Below the pieces are notes generated by a model, which saw only the letters and a program-made list of their open reading frames with translations, did no database searches and had not been told where the DNA came from. Source: Frigoribacterium faeni (GTDB taxonomy: Bacteria; Actinomycetota; Actinomycetes; Actinomycetales; Microbacteriaceae). Taken from it: a DNA stretch of 64,000 bases. The translations under genes were made by a program, and so were the position numbers. How positions within the stretch are numbered: the first letter of the stretch is position 1; each line of letters begins with the position of its first letter. The stretch lies in NCBI RefSeq assembly GCF_011761235.1, contig NZ_JAAOYW010000001.1, positions 62,781 to 126,780 of the forward strand, in the 5' to 3' direction. Positions 43,120-52,976 of this stretch are shown here, piece by piece.

Positions 43120-44772
43120 ATGCCCAGCAGCCCGTCGTCCCTCCGTACCCTCTCCCACTCCGGCCGCCCCGCCGGGACGGCCACCCCGGCCGCCCCTGCC
43201 CCGGTCGCACCCGCCCGTCCGGCCGGCGAGCCCGTCGACGCCGTCCGTGCCGTGCCCCGGGCGGTCGTCGCCGACCCGGCCCGCACCTCCTCCCCCCTCG
43301 TCGGCCGTGCCGCCGAGACGGTGACGGGTGCGCGCTGGGCGCTCCGCTACCGCCGTCGTCTCCGCGTGACGGACACCGCGGTCGTCCTCGCCAGCGTCGT
43401 GGCCGCCGCCGTGGTCGACGTCGTCGACGACCTCGTCTCGCAGGGCGCCGGGTCGCCGTCGGCCGTCGTCGACGGGGTGCTCGCCGCCCTCTGGCTGCCC
43501 CTCGTCGTCGCCGTCGTCTGGACGGCCGCGCTGGCCCTCTACCGCAGCCGCGACCTGGCCGTGGTCGGCAGCGGCGTGCTCGAGTACAAGCGGGTCGGCA
43601 GCGCCAGCGTCCTCGCGTTCGTCGTGGTGGCCGTCTGGTTCTCGGTCACCGGCCACGTGGGCGGCCAGGAGTACTTCCTCGTCGCGCTGCCCGTCGGCGG
43701 CGCCGGGCTCGTCGTCGGCCGCTGGGCCATGCGACGGTGGCTCGAGGCCCAGCGGGGCGCCGGCCACTACCTCTCGCGCGCCGTCGTCGTCGGCAGCCGC
43801 GAGGACATCGCCTACGTCGTCGACCGCATCGACGCCACCAGCGGGGCGGTCTACGACGTCGTGGGCGCCGTGCTCACGGATGACGAGCCCGACGCGTCCG
43901 GCGTGGTCATCGGCGACCGCGTCGTGCCCGTCGTGGCGGGGCTCGACGACGTGCCGCGGGCCGTCTGGCGGCTCAGCGCGGAGAGCGTCATCGTCGCCGG
44001 CGACGCCGGCCGCGGCCGCGACTGGCTGCGCGACCTGGGCTGGTCGCTCGAGGGCCGCGCCACCGAGCTGGTGCTCGCCTCGCGGCTGACCAACGTCGCC
44101 GGGCCGCGCATCCACTTCCGCCCCGTCGAGGGCCTGCCCCTGATGCACGTCGAGCTGCCCGAGTTCGACGGGCCGCGCCACGCGATGAAGCGTCTCTCGG
44201 ACGTCGTCCTGGCCGGCAGCGCCCTGCTGGTGCTGGCACCGCTCCTCCTCGTGCTCGCCGTCGCCGTGCGCGTCGACAGCGCCGGCCCCGTGCTGTTCCG
44301 GCAGCGTCGCGTCGGCCGCGACGGCCGCACCTTCGAGATGCTCAAGTTCCGGTCGATGGTCGTCGACGCGGAGCAGCTGCTCGGCGGCCTGGGGACGGCC
44401 GACGAGGGCGCCGGACCGCTGTTCAAGATGCGCCACGACCCCCGGGTCACCCGCGTGGGCCGCGTGCTGCGCAAGTGGTCGCTCGACGAGCTGCCGCAGC
44501 TCTGGAACATCGTCCGCGGCGAGATGAGCGTCGTCGGCCCGCGTCCGCCCCTGCCCCGCGAGGTCGCCGACTACGAGCGCCACGTCCACCGCCGGCTGTA
44601 CATCAAGCCGGGCCTGACCGGGATGTGGCAGATCAACGGCCGCAGCGACCTGAGCTGGGAGGACAGCGTCCGACTCGACCTGTACTACGTCGAGAACTGG
44701 TCGCTGACCGCCGACCTCGTCATCATGTGGCGCACCGTCCGGGTGCTGCTCCGTCACGAAGGGGCCTACTGA
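43120..44772 (+). CDS. polyprenyl-phosphate sugar-1-phosphate transferase
   Basis: Initiating enzyme of surface polysaccharide synthesis (WcaJ/WbaP/ExoY type): loads the first sugar phosphate on undecaprenyl phosphate. A polar Ser/Pro/Ala N-terminus is followed by four membrane helices (residues about 85-205), a nucleotide-binding-like cytosolic domain (RAVVVGSREDIAYVVDRI) and the C-terminal transferase domain from MKRLSDVVLAGSAL, with MLKFRSMVVDAEQLL, WSLDELPQLWNIVRGEMSVVGPRPP and KPGLTGMWQINGRSDLSWEDSVRLD. ATG 43120 gives 550 residues; upstream frame is leader. Stop and next start overlap as TGATG. Confidence 0.92.
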   Translation: MPSSPSSLRTLSHSGRPAGTATPAAPAPVAPARPAGEPVDAVRAVPRAVVADPARTSSPLVGRAAETVTGARWALRYRRRLRVTDTAVVLASVVAAAVVDVVDDLVSQGAGSPSAVVDGVLAALWLPLVVAVVWTAALALYRSRDLAVVGSGVLEYKRVGSASVLAFVVVAVWFSVTGHVGGQEYFLVALPVGGAGLVVGRWAMRRWLEAQRGAGHYLSRAVVVGSREDIAYVVDRIDATSGAVYDVVGAVLTDDEPDASGVVIGDRVVPVVAGLDDVPRAVWRLSAESVIVAGDAGRGRDWLRDLGWSLEGRATELVLASRLTNVAGPRIHFRPVEGLPLMHVELPEFDGPRHAMKRLSDVVLAGSALLVLAPLLLVLAVAVRVDSAGPVLFRQRRVGRDGRTFEMLKFRSMVVDAEQLLGGLGTADEGAGPLFKMRHDPRVTRVGRVLRKWSLDELPQLWNIVRGEMSVVGPRPPLPREVADYERHVHRRLYIKPGLTGMWQINGRSDLSWEDSVRLDLYYVENWSLTADLVIMWRTVRVLLRHEGAY

Positions 44773-45380
44773 TGCGCCGCCGCACCGCCCTGCTCTCCGG
44801 GGCCGGCGTCCTGGTCGTCGCGGCAGCCGCCGTCGTCGTGGGGGTCGTGGTCGCCACGAGCGCGCCCGACGCCGCGGCGACCGCCGGCGGCATCGACGCG
44901 CCCGCCTACGTCACCACCGAGACCGGGGCGCCCGTCGTCGAGCGCGACGGCGTCACCGCCCCCGACGACCGCGTCGCGGCCGACCCCGCGCCCTTCGGCG
45001 GCACCGTCGACTACGCGGACGGGCTGACCGTCCGCACGGAGGCGGTCGACCAGGGCACCGTCACCTCCACGGGCGCCGGCGTCGTCACCGGGGCCCCGTT
45101 CGTCGTCTTCTCGGTGACGGTGCACAACGGCACGGACGCCGACGTCGACCTGACGAGCGTCGTGCCGAGCCTCCGCGCCGGCTCCGACGTGGTCCCGGCC
45201 GCGCCGCTCTACGACGACGTCGACGTCGCCGACCTCGACAGCGTCGTCGCCGCGGGCGACGACGTCACGGCCCGCTACGCGTTCGTCGTCCCCGACGACC
45301 GCCGCGACGAGGCGACGCTGTACCTCGACCTGGACGGCGTCCACGCGCCGGCCACCTTCACGGGGAGCCTGCCCCGATGA
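44772..45380 (+). CDS. membrane-anchored beta-domain protein, DUF4352-like
   Basis: Unassigned 202-residue protein with one N-terminal helix (residues about 8-30, LLSGAGVLVVAAAAVVVGVVV) acting as signal anchor. An extracytoplasmic domain follows with the pattern DYADGLTVRTEAVDQG...FVVFSVTVHNGTDADVDLTSVVPSLRAG, which resembles the immunoglobulin-like DUF4352/telokin fold of secreted actinobacterial proteins. ATG 44772 overlaps the transferase stop; its own TGA overlaps the flippase ATG. It may be an accessory of polymer assembly; no enzymatic motif is seen. Confidence 0.8.
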   Translation: MRRRTALLSGAGVLVVAAAAVVVGVVVATSAPDAAATAGGIDAPAYVTTETGAPVVERDGVTAPDDRVAADPAPFGGTVDYADGLTVRTEAVDQGTVTSTGAGVVTGAPFVVFSVTVHNGTDADVDLTSVVPSLRAGSDVVPAAPLYDDVDVADLDSVVAAGDDVTARYAFVVPDDRRDEATLYLDLDGVHAPATFTGSLPR

Positions 45381-46831
45381 CCGCCACCACCCACGGCGGG
45401 CGCGGGCCCGCACGCACCGCGCCGCCGGTCGCGCCCCGTCCGCGTCGCCGCGTCCACGTGCTGGGCGCGCTCGGCGGACAGGGCACCCAGGCCCTGCTCG
45501 GGCTGGCCGGCCAGATCGTCGCGGCCCGCCTGCTCGCACCGTCCGACTTCGGCGTCTGGGCCGTGCTCTACGGCGTCGTCGTCGTGTTCGCCGCCCTCGC
45601 GAGCGGCTTCGTCGGCGACTCGCTCACCGTGCTCGACCGGGGCTCGGCCGACGTGCGACGCGGCCTCTGGGCCTGGGCCGCCGTCTGGTGCCTCGCGCCC
45701 CCGGCCGTCGCGGGCGTCGTCATCGGCCTGTCCGGCGTGCTCGAGCCCGTCGAGGCGGTGCTCTTCGCCCTCGCGGCCGGCGCCTTCGCCGCCGAGGAGG
45801 TCGCTCGTCGTCTGCTCATGGCGCAGCTGCGCTTCTGGCGCCTCGTCGTCGTCGACCTCTCCGGCCTCGGCGCGCTCCTGGCCGTCGCCGGCGTGCTCGC
45901 CGCGGGCGGCACGACCGGGCTGCCCCTCCCGCTCGGCGCCCTCGCGGCCGGCCAGGCCGTCGCGCTCGTCGTCGCCCTCCTCCTGGCCGGGCCGCGTCGC
46001 TCGGCGGCGCCCGCCCCGAGCTGGGCCACCGGCCACAGCGGGGTGCGCATCGTGGCGGCCTACGGCTCGCTGCGGGCCGCGCAGGCCGTGGTGCGACCGT
46101 CCCTGCTGACGGTCACGCGCCTCCTCGTCGTGCTCTTCGTCGGCACCGCCGCGACCGGCGACCTCGAGGCGGCCCGCGTCTTCGTGGCGCCCGTCCTGCT
46201 GCTCGTCGGCGGGCTGTCGACGTACCTGTTCGCGACCTTCGCGGTCGCCCACGCCGTGCCGACCCGGACGCTCGTGCGCCGGGCCGACCGCGCGGTCCTG
46301 CGGCTGCTCGTCGGCGCCCTCGCCGTCGGCGCCGTGGCCGTGCTGCTCGCACCGGTCGCGGGCGAGCTCGTGGCCGGGCGGCCCCTCGACACCGTCGCCG
46401 TCGCCGCGTGGGCCGCCTACGCCGTGAGCGTCGCCGCCGTCACGCCCTACGGGTCGCTCGCCGCCGTGCGCGGCGGCCAGGGGCGCGTGCTCGCCGTCCG
46501 CGTCGCGGACTCGTTCTTCTCGCTCGCCGCGGCCGTCGCCGTGCTCGGCGTCGGCGCCCCGCCGGCCGCGGTCCCGCTCGCGCTCTGCACGGGCAGCGTC
46601 CTCGGCGGCCTGCTCGTGCGGCGCGTCGTGCTCAGCCTCGGCGACGCCGTGCCGGCCCGCGACCGGCCGGGCTCGTCCGGCGCCGGGCCGGCGTCGTCGA
46701 CCCGCGCCGACGACCTGGACGACGACCAGGACGACGACCGCCTCCTCGACGACCGGTCCTTCGCCCTGGCGAGCCGGCTCCGCCCCGAACACCCCTCATC
46801 CGAACACCCGACCCGAGAGACACGACCATGA
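45377..46831 (+). CDS. polysaccharide flippase (Wzx-like, MOP superfamily)
   Basis: Membrane protein with 12-14 helices and 484 residues, of the polysaccharide transporter family that turns lipid-linked oligosaccharide to the outer face. It opens with the typical GALGGQGTQALLGLAGQIVAARLLAPSDFGVWAVLYG (first helix, then RLLxPxDFG), and its second half has RIVAAYGSLRAAQAVVR. The last 45 residues are Asp/Arg-rich and cytosolic. ATG 45377 overlaps the previous stop (ATGA); its TGA overlaps the ATG of the LamG gene. Confidence 0.85.
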   Translation: MTATTHGGRGPARTAPPVAPRPRRRVHVLGALGGQGTQALLGLAGQIVAARLLAPSDFGVWAVLYGVVVVFAALASGFVGDSLTVLDRGSADVRRGLWAWAAVWCLAPPAVAGVVIGLSGVLEPVEAVLFALAAGAFAAEEVARRLLMAQLRFWRLVVVDLSGLGALLAVAGVLAAGGTTGLPLPLGALAAGQAVALVVALLLAGPRRSAAPAPSWATGHSGVRIVAAYGSLRAAQAVVRPSLLTVTRLLVVLFVGTAATGDLEAARVFVAPVLLLVGGLSTYLFATFAVAHAVPTRTLVRRADRAVLRLLVGALAVGAVAVLLAPVAGELVAGRPLDTVAVAAWAAYAVSVAAVTPYGSLAAVRGGQGRVLAVRVADSFFSLAAAVAVLGVGAPPAAVPLALCTGSVLGGLLVRRVVLSLGDAVPARDRPGSSGAGPASSTRADDLDDDQDDDRLLDDRSFALASRLRPEHPSSEHPTRETRP

Positions 46832-49800
46832 CCCCCACCCCTCGTCGAACGGCCCGCTCGGCCGTCGGCGTCCTCGCCCTCACGGCCCTCGTGGCCACGG
46901 GCCTCGCCTGGGCGCCCTCGGCCGCCTCGGCGGCGACGACGGCTGCCGTCCCCGGCATGACCGTCACCGGTGCCTACACCAGCAGCACCCCGGCCGGCAG
47001 CGCCGCCGCCGCGGGCACCGCCACCGTCAGCTCCGACGTCCTGCCGACCCCGCAGATCAACGGCGTCGTCTGGAGCACGGCCGTCGTCGGGAACACCGCC
47101 TACGCGGTGGGCGCCTTCACGTCCGCCCGCCCGTCGGGCAGCGCCCGGGGGCAGAACGAGGTCACGCGCAACAACGCGATGGCGTTCGACGTCCGGACCG
47201 GCGCGATCCTGCCCTGGAACCCGAACCTCAGCGCCCAGGCCCGGTCGGTCGAGGTGTCGCCGGACAAGGCGACGCTCTACGTGGGCGGCGACTTCTCGAC
47301 CGTCGGCGGCGTCGCCAAGAGCAAGATCGCCGCGTTCACCGTCTCGACGGGCGCCCTGAAGACCTCGTTCTCGGGGTCCATCTCGGGGTCGGTCTGGGGC
47401 ATCGCGCCCACCGCCACGACGGTCTACGTCGTCGGCTCGTTCGGCACCGCGAGCTCGAAGGCCCGCGCCAACGCCGCGGCCTTCACCGCCGCGTCCGGCG
47501 CCCTGACCGCCTGGAACCCGGGCACCGACAACATCACCCAGGCCGTCGTGGCCGCGCCCGACGACAGCCGCGTCGTCATCGGCGGCCGGTTCCAGACCCT
47601 CGGCGGACAGCCGATCGTCGGCATCGGCGCCGTCGACGGCTCGACCGGGGCGATCCAGCCCTTCGAGGCCAAGCCGATCACGCCCCAGCAGGGCACGAAC
47701 CGCTCCTGGGTCACCGACATGACCCTCGTCGACGGCGTCGTCTACGCGACCGGGAACGGCGAGGGCGGCCACTGGTTCGACGGCCGCTTCGCGACCCGCT
47801 TCGACACCGGCGCCCTCGTCTGGCTCGACAACTGCTACGGCGCCAGCTACGGCACCGCGGTCATCGGCGAGGTCGCCTACGCGGTCTCCCACTCGCACGA
47901 CTGCTCCTCGGTCGGGGCGTTCGCCGAGCAGTCGCCGAGCGTCTGGAAGCGCGCGACCGCCAACACGATCGCCGCGACCGGCACCGACCAGGCCGGGCCC
48001 AGCTCGGGCAGCATCTACTCGGGCCAGGCCACGCCGACCCAGCTGCCCTGGTACCCCGCCGTCAACTCCGGGTCGTACACGCGTCAGTTCCAGGGCGGCT
48101 GGTCGCTCGGCACGTCGTCGAGCACCGGGAAGTACCTCGTCATGGGCGGCGAGTTCACCCAGGTGAACGGCAAGGCCCAGGAGGGCCTCGCCACCTTCGC
48201 CACCCGCGACACGGCGCCGAACAAGGTGGCCCCGCAGTACGCGCCGATGAAGCCCACCGGGCTCTCGCTGGCCTCGGGCACCGTCCGCGTCTCGTTCCCC
48301 ACCACCTGGGACTACGACGACGGCAGCCTGACCTACCAGCTGCTCCGCGACTCCGGCACGACGCCGATCGCGACGCAGGTGGCGGACTCCCGCTTCTGGC
48401 GCCTCCCGACCCTCGGCTTCGTCGACACGGGCGTCGCGCCCGGCAGCAGCCACACGTACCGCGTGTCGGTGACGGACGCGGCCGGCAACACGTTCACGGG
48501 CTCGCGCTCCGACGCGGTCACCGTGTCGTCGTCGGCCGGCGACCCCTACGAGAAGGCCGTGGCCGCCGACGGCGCCACGAGCCTGTGGACCCTCGGCGAG
48601 GCCTCCGGCTCCGCCGTGTACGACCACGTCGGGTTCGCGGACGCCACGGCCACGGACGCCGTGACGCGGGGCCGGTCGGGCCCGGTCAGCACCACCGCGG
48701 CCTCGTTCGGCGGCCAGCAGGACTCGACGGTCGCCGCGAACGCGTCGGTCGAGGGTCCGCAGACCTTCACCGTCGAGTCGTGGTTCCGCACGACGAGCAC
48801 GTCGGGCGGCAAGATCGTCGGCTTCGGCGACCGCCAGACCGGCAACTCGTCGAGCTACGACCGTCACGTCTACATGGACGGCGCGGGACGCGTGACCTTC
48901 GGGGTCTACCCCGGCTACACGGCCACCGTGTCGAGCGGCCCCGGCCTCAACGACGGGCAGTGGCACCTCGCCACGGCCAGCCTCGGCTCGGCCGGCATGA
49001 GCCTGTCGATCGACGGCGTCAAGGTCGCCGCCCGCGGCGACGTGACGAGCGGCCAGGCCTACTCCGGCTACTGGCGGGTCGGCGGCGACTCCAACGGCGG
49101 CTGGCCGAACTCGGGCAGCGACTGGTTCACCGGCGACGTCGCCGACGTCGCGGTCTACCCGACCGTGCTCACGCCCGGCCAGGTCGACGGGCACTGGGTC
49201 GCCTCGGGACGCACCTCGAGCGTCCCCGCTCCCCCGACGGACGCCTACGGCAAGGCCGTGACGACCGACCAGCCGTCGCTCTACTGGCGCCTCGACGAGA
49301 CCGGCACGGGCTCGACCGCCGTCTCGACGACGCCCTCGCCGGACGCGGGCCTGATCACCGGCGGCGTCACCAAGGGCGTCCCCGGCGCCCTCGGCGGCAC
49401 CGGCACGGCCTTCGGCCTCGACGGCCAGCAGGGCCAGGTCGTGCAGGTGCAGGAGGCCCCGGCCCCCAGCACGTACAGCGCCGAGCTCTGGTTCTCGACG
49501 ACCAGCACCTCCGGCGGCAAGCTGATCGGCTACGGCGACTCCGCCCAGGGGCTGTCGAGCAACTACGACCGGCACGTGTACCTGCAGGACGACGGCCGCA
49601 TCGTGTTCGGCACCTGGACCGGCCAGGCCAACACGGTCACGACCGACCGCGCCTACAACGACGGCGCCTGGCACCAGGTCGTCGCCACGCAGTCGAGCGC
49701 GGGCATGGTGCTCTACGTCGACGGCGTCGCGGTCGGCACGAACCCGCAGGCGGGCGCCCAGGGCTACACGGGTCGCTGGCACGTCGGCGGAGACGTCACG

Positions 49801-50877
49801 TGGGGCTCGTCGAGCTCCTACGTGGCCGGCTCGATCGACGAGGTCTCGGTCTACCCGACGGCGCTCACCGCGGCCCAGGTCGCGGCGCACCACGACGCCG
49901 GCACCGGCGTCGTGACGCCGCCGCCCGCCCCGGCCAACGTCGCCCCGACGGCGTCCGGCTCGGCCACCTCGGCCGACCTGACCGCCAGCTTCGACGGCAG
50001 CGCGTCGTCCGACCCCGACGGGACCGTCGCCTCCTGGGCGTGGGACTTCGGGGACGGCTCGACGGGCACCGGCGCGACGGTGCAGCACGCCTACGCCGCG
50101 GCGGGGACCTACCAGGCCGTCCTCACCGTGACCGACGACGACGGCGCGACCGCCGGCACCACCGTGCCGGTGACCGTGACCGCCCCCGTGGTCGTGACGC
50201 CGCCGGTGGTCACGCCGCCGGCGACCACCGCCTACGCCGCCGACGCCTTCGAGCGCCAGACGACGGGCGGCTGGGGCACGGCGGACGCCGGAGGCGCGTG
50301 GACGACCCCGAACGCGGTCTCGTCGTTCTCGACCACCCAGGGCGCCGGCCAGATCAAGATGGCCGCCGCGGGCTCCGGGCCGCAGATCTACCTCGGCGGC
50401 GTGCAGGCCACCGACGCGGTCACCCGCGTCACCGTGGCCCTCGACAAGGTGCCCACCGGCGCCGGCGTGTACGCGTCGGTGATCGGCCGAGGCGTGACGG
50501 GCCAGGGCGACTACCGGGCCAAGGTCACGTTCCGCGCCAACGGCGCCGTCGCGGTCGCGCTGTTCCGCCAGGCGGCCGACGGCACGCAGACGGTCCTCGG
50601 CACCGAGAGCGTCGTCTCCGGCCTGACGTACGCGCCGGGCCAGAAGATCGCCGTCCTGCTCGAGGTCACCGGCACGTCGCCGACGACCGTCCGGGCGAAG
50701 GTCTGGTCCGCGGCGGGCTCCGAGCCCGCCACGTGGACCAAGACCGCGACCGACTCCACGGCCGGGCTCCAGGCGGCAGGGCGCGTGGGCTTCCACTCGT
50801 ACCTGTCCGGCTCGGCCACCAACTCACCCGTCGTCTCCTCGTGGGACGACCTGACCATCACGAAGGCAGGCGACTGA
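46828..50877 (+). CDS. large secreted multidomain protein: propeller, FN3, two LamG, PKD, C-terminal beta domain
   Basis: 1,349-residue exported protein. Signal peptide about 1-36 (ending SAASA). Domains in order: repeated strand motifs of a propeller-like region (about 60-430; NTAYAVGAFT, ATLYVGGDFSTVGG, TTVYVVGSF, SRVVIGGRFQTLGG), a fibronectin-III-like domain (475-565), two LamG/concanavalin-like domains (571-787 and 804-1024) sharing TFTVESWFRTTSTSGGK and YSAELWFSTTSTSGGK, a PKD domain (1036-1117; WAWDFGDGSTGTG) and a jelly-roll-like C-terminus (1134-1349). No LPXTG or catalytic motif seen. Probably a surface adhesin or polymer-binding protein; coupled to the flippase by ATGA. Confidence 0.85.
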   Translation: MTPTPRRTARSAVGVLALTALVATGLAWAPSAASAATTAAVPGMTVTGAYTSSTPAGSAAAAGTATVSSDVLPTPQINGVVWSTAVVGNTAYAVGAFTSARPSGSARGQNEVTRNNAMAFDVRTGAILPWNPNLSAQARSVEVSPDKATLYVGGDFSTVGGVAKSKIAAFTVSTGALKTSFSGSISGSVWGIAPTATTVYVVGSFGTASSKARANAAAFTAASGALTAWNPGTDNITQAVVAAPDDSRVVIGGRFQTLGGQPIVGIGAVDGSTGAIQPFEAKPITPQQGTNRSWVTDMTLVDGVVYATGNGEGGHWFDGRFATRFDTGALVWLDNCYGASYGTAVIGEVAYAVSHSHDCSSVGAFAEQSPSVWKRATANTIAATGTDQAGPSSGSIYSGQATPTQLPWYPAVNSGSYTRQFQGGWSLGTSSSTGKYLVMGGEFTQVNGKAQEGLATFATRDTAPNKVAPQYAPMKPTGLSLASGTVRVSFPTTWDYDDGSLTYQLLRDSGTTPIATQVADSRFWRLPTLGFVDTGVAPGSSHTYRVSVTDAAGNTFTGSRSDAVTVSSSAGDPYEKAVAADGATSLWTLGEASGSAVYDHVGFADATATDAVTRGRSGPVSTTAASFGGQQDSTVAANASVEGPQTFTVESWFRTTSTSGGKIVGFGDRQTGNSSSYDRHVYMDGAGRVTFGVYPGYTATVSSGPGLNDGQWHLATASLGSAGMSLSIDGVKVAARGDVTSGQAYSGYWRVGGDSNGGWPNSGSDWFTGDVADVAVYPTVLTPGQVDGHWVASGRTSSVPAPPTDAYGKAVTTDQPSLYWRLDETGTGSTAVSTTPSPDAGLITGGVTKGVPGALGGTGTAFGLDGQQGQVVQVQEAPAPSTYSAELWFSTTSTSGGKLIGYGDSAQGLSSNYDRHVYLQDDGRIVFGTWTGQANTVTTDRAYNDGAWHQVVATQSSAGMVLYVDGVAVGTNPQAGAQGYTGRWHVGGDVTWGSSSSYVAGSIDEVSVYPTALTAAQVAAHHDAGTGVVTPPPAPANVAPTASGSATSADLTASFDGSASSDPDGTVASWAWDFGDGSTGTGATVQHAYAAAGTYQAVLTVTDDDGATAGTTVPVTVTAPVVVTPPVVTPPATTAYAADAFERQTTGGWGTADAGGAWTTPNAVSSFSTTQGAGQIKMAAAGSGPQIYLGGVQATDAVTRVTVALDKVPTGAGVYASVIGRGVTGQGDYRAKVTFRANGAVAVALFRQAADGTQTVLGTESVVSGLTYAPGQKIAVLLEVTGTSPTTVRAKVWSAAGSEPATWTKTATDSTAGLQAAGRVGFHSYLSGSATNSPVVSSWDDLTITKAGD

Positions 50878-50880
50878 CCC

Positions 50881-52170
50881 ATGACCCTCGACACCACCAG
50901 ACCGACCGACCGGGGCGCGGGGGCGCCCGGGGCGTCGTCCGCGACCGCGGACGCCGCACCCGGACCCCGGCAGGCCGAGCAGTGGCTGCTCGACGTGGCG
51001 GACCTCCCGGAGACGCCCCCGCGTCGCCCCGGGGCCCGTCGCAGCAGGGTGCTCGTCGTGCACTCGTCCGACGAGATGTACGGCTCCGACCGGATCGTCC
51101 TCGAGGTCGTCGGCGAGCTCGCCGCCCGCGACGACCTCGACGTGACCGTGTGGCTGCCCACCGACGTGGCCGTCGGCCCCCTGGGGCCGCAGCTCCGGGA
51201 GCTCGGCGCCCGCGTCGAGCGCACCGCGCTGCCGATCCTCCGCCGGTCGCACCTCGGCCCGGTCGGCCTCGCGCGGCTCGCCCGCGACGCCGCACGGACC
51301 GCGGCGCGGCTCGCGGGCCGGCACTTCGACCTCGTCTACTGCGCCACCAGCGCGTGCCTCGTGGTCGCGCCCCTCGCCCGTCTCGCCGGCGTCCAGCACG
51401 TCGTCGGGCACCTGCAGGAGCCGTGGGGCGACACCGACCGCAAGGGGCTCCGTCCCCTCGCCCGGGCCTGCACCGCGCTCGTCGCCGTGTCGCGCTCGGT
51501 GCTCGGCAGCTCGGGGCTCGACGGCGACGACCGTGCCGTCGTCGTCCACAACGGCGTCCCGCGCCGGTCGCGCGACCTCGTCGCCGCTCCCGAGCACCGC
51601 CTCCCCCACTACCTGATGGCCAGCCGCTGGAACTCGCACAAGGGCCACAGCACCCTGCTGACCGCCTGGAACGCCGCGGGCTGCCCCGGCCAGCTCGTCG
51701 TCCTCGGCGGTCCGCCCGCCGTGGGCGCCGGCGTGGACGTGCCCGCCCTCGTGGCGGCGATCGTGTCCCGACCCGAGACGGTCACCGTCGTCGGCCAGGT
51801 CGCCGACGCCACCCCGTACGTGCGCGACGCCGACGCGATCGTGCTGCCCACCGACACGCTCGAGGGCTTCGGGCTCGTCGCGCTCGAGGCCTTCAGCGAG
51901 GGCCGTCCGGTCATCGCGAGCCGCAGCGGCGGACCGGAGGAGGTGGTGGTCGACGGCGAGACCGGCTGGCTGTTCGACCGCCAGGACGTCGACGCCCTCG
52001 CCGACATCTTCGCCGGCCTCGACGTCGACACCCTCGCGGCCGCCGGACGCCGCGCCCAGGCGACCTACCAGGAGCGCTACACGCCCGAGAAGATGCGGCG
52101 GCGCATCGGCGCCGTGGTGTCCCGCGAGCTGCACCGCGAGCACGGCCAGGACCTGGCGGTGGCCTCGTGA
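50881..52170 (+). CDS. glycosyltransferase family 4
   Basis: Retaining GT-B glycosyltransferase, the only recognisable glycosyltransferase in the operon besides the initiating transferase. N-terminal domain RVLVVHSSDEMYGSDRIVLEVVGEL; C-terminal nucleotide-sugar domain with LMASRWNSHKGHSTLL, TVVGQVADATPYVRDADAIVLPT and the EX7E motif EGFGLVALEAFSEGRPVIASRSGGPEEVV. An unstructured 50-residue N-terminus precedes the fold. 429 residues; ATG 50881 is 3 bp after the LamG stop. Donor and acceptor unknown. Confidence 0.9.
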   Translation: MTLDTTRPTDRGAGAPGASSATADAAPGPRQAEQWLLDVADLPETPPRRPGARRSRVLVVHSSDEMYGSDRIVLEVVGELAARDDLDVTVWLPTDVAVGPLGPQLRELGARVERTALPILRRSHLGPVGLARLARDAARTAARLAGRHFDLVYCATSACLVVAPLARLAGVQHVVGHLQEPWGDTDRKGLRPLARACTALVAVSRSVLGSSGLDGDDRAVVVHNGVPRRSRDLVAAPEHRLPHYLMASRWNSHKGHSTLLTAWNAAGCPGQLVVLGGPPAVGAGVDVPALVAAIVSRPETVTVVGQVADATPYVRDADAIVLPTDTLEGFGLVALEAFSEGRPVIASRSGGPEEVVVDGETGWLFDRQDVDALADIFAGLDVDTLAAAGRRAQATYQERYTPEKMRRRIGAVVSRELHREHGQDLAVAS

Positions 52171-52976
52171 CCCGGCTGGGGGCGACGCCCACGCGTCCCG
52201 AGCCGGCGACCGCCTCCTCGGCCGCGCCCCGGACGCCCGTGCCGCACGAGTTCCGGGCGGCCCTCTCGGCCCTCGCCTCGGCGCAGAAGTCGTCGAGCGG
52301 GGCGCCCGCCTACTCGCGCTACGTGAACCGGCGGCTCGGCCGCTGGGCCGCCGCCGCCGCGCACGTGCTGCGCGCGACGCCGAACCAGGTGACCGCGGTC
52401 AGCGCCGCGGCGACGTTCGCGGGCATCGCCGTGCTCGCGACCGTGCCCGCCGGCTGGCTGCCCGCCGTGCTGGTGCCCCTGCTGCTCGTCGTCGGCTACG
52501 CGCTCGACTCGGCCGACGGCCAGCTGGCCCGCCTCCGCGGCGGCGGCAGCCCGGCCGGCGAGTGGCTCGACCACGTCATCGACGCCACGAAGATCGCCGT
52601 GCTGCACCTCGTGGTCTTCGCGTCGTGGATCCGCGAGCCCGAGGGCAGGGAGGCGGTCCTCGCGCTGCCCCTCGCCTACCAGGTCGTCGCCACGGTCGCC
52701 TTCTTCGCCATCGTGCTCACCGAGCAGCTGCGGCGCGCCGAGTCGGTGGCCCAGGGGTCGCCCGTGCTGGTGCGCCGCCAGACGGGCACCCTCTACTCGC
52801 TCGCGGTCGTCCCGACCGACTACGGCCTGATGTGCCTCGTCTTCGTGCTGCTCGCGTGGCCCGGGGCGTTCACGGTGGCCTACCTCCTGCTCTTCGCGGC
52901 CAACGCCGCGTACCTCCTCCTCGCCCTGCCCAAGTGGTTCCGCGAGCTCCGCACCGACCCGATGAGGACCTCATGA
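52167..52976 (+). CDS. CDP-alcohol phosphatidyltransferase-family enzyme
   Basis: Integral membrane enzyme that moves a phospho-alcohol from a CDP-activated donor to an acceptor alcohol. The signature is complete: DSADGQLARLRGGGSPAGEWLDHVID matches D(x2)DG(x2)AR(x8)G(x3)D(x3)D. Six membrane helices in 269 residues. GTG 52167 overlaps the glycosyltransferase stop (GTGA). In an exopolysaccharide operon with a TagD-like cytidylyltransferase it may attach a CDP-activated polyol, such as CDP-glycerol, to a lipid or the growing polymer. The acceptor is not determinable. Confidence 0.88.
   Translation: MTRLGATPTRPEPATASSAAPRTPVPHEFRAALSALASAQKSSSGAPAYSRYVNRRLGRWAAAAAHVLRATPNQVTAVSAAATFAGIAVLATVPAGWLPAVLVPLLLVVGYALDSADGQLARLRGGGSPAGEWLDHVIDATKIAVLHLVVFASWIREPEGREAVLALPLAYQVVATVAFFAIVLTEQLRRAESVAQGSPVLVRRQTGTLYSLAVVPTDYGLMCLVFVLLAWPGAFTVAYLLLFAANAAYLLLALPKWFRELRTDPMRTS

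Noticed and set aside
46447-50796. 1,449-codon open frame on the minus strand
   Set aside because: Antisense shadow of the LamG gene with repetitive Gly/Arg/Val composition and no ribosome binding site.
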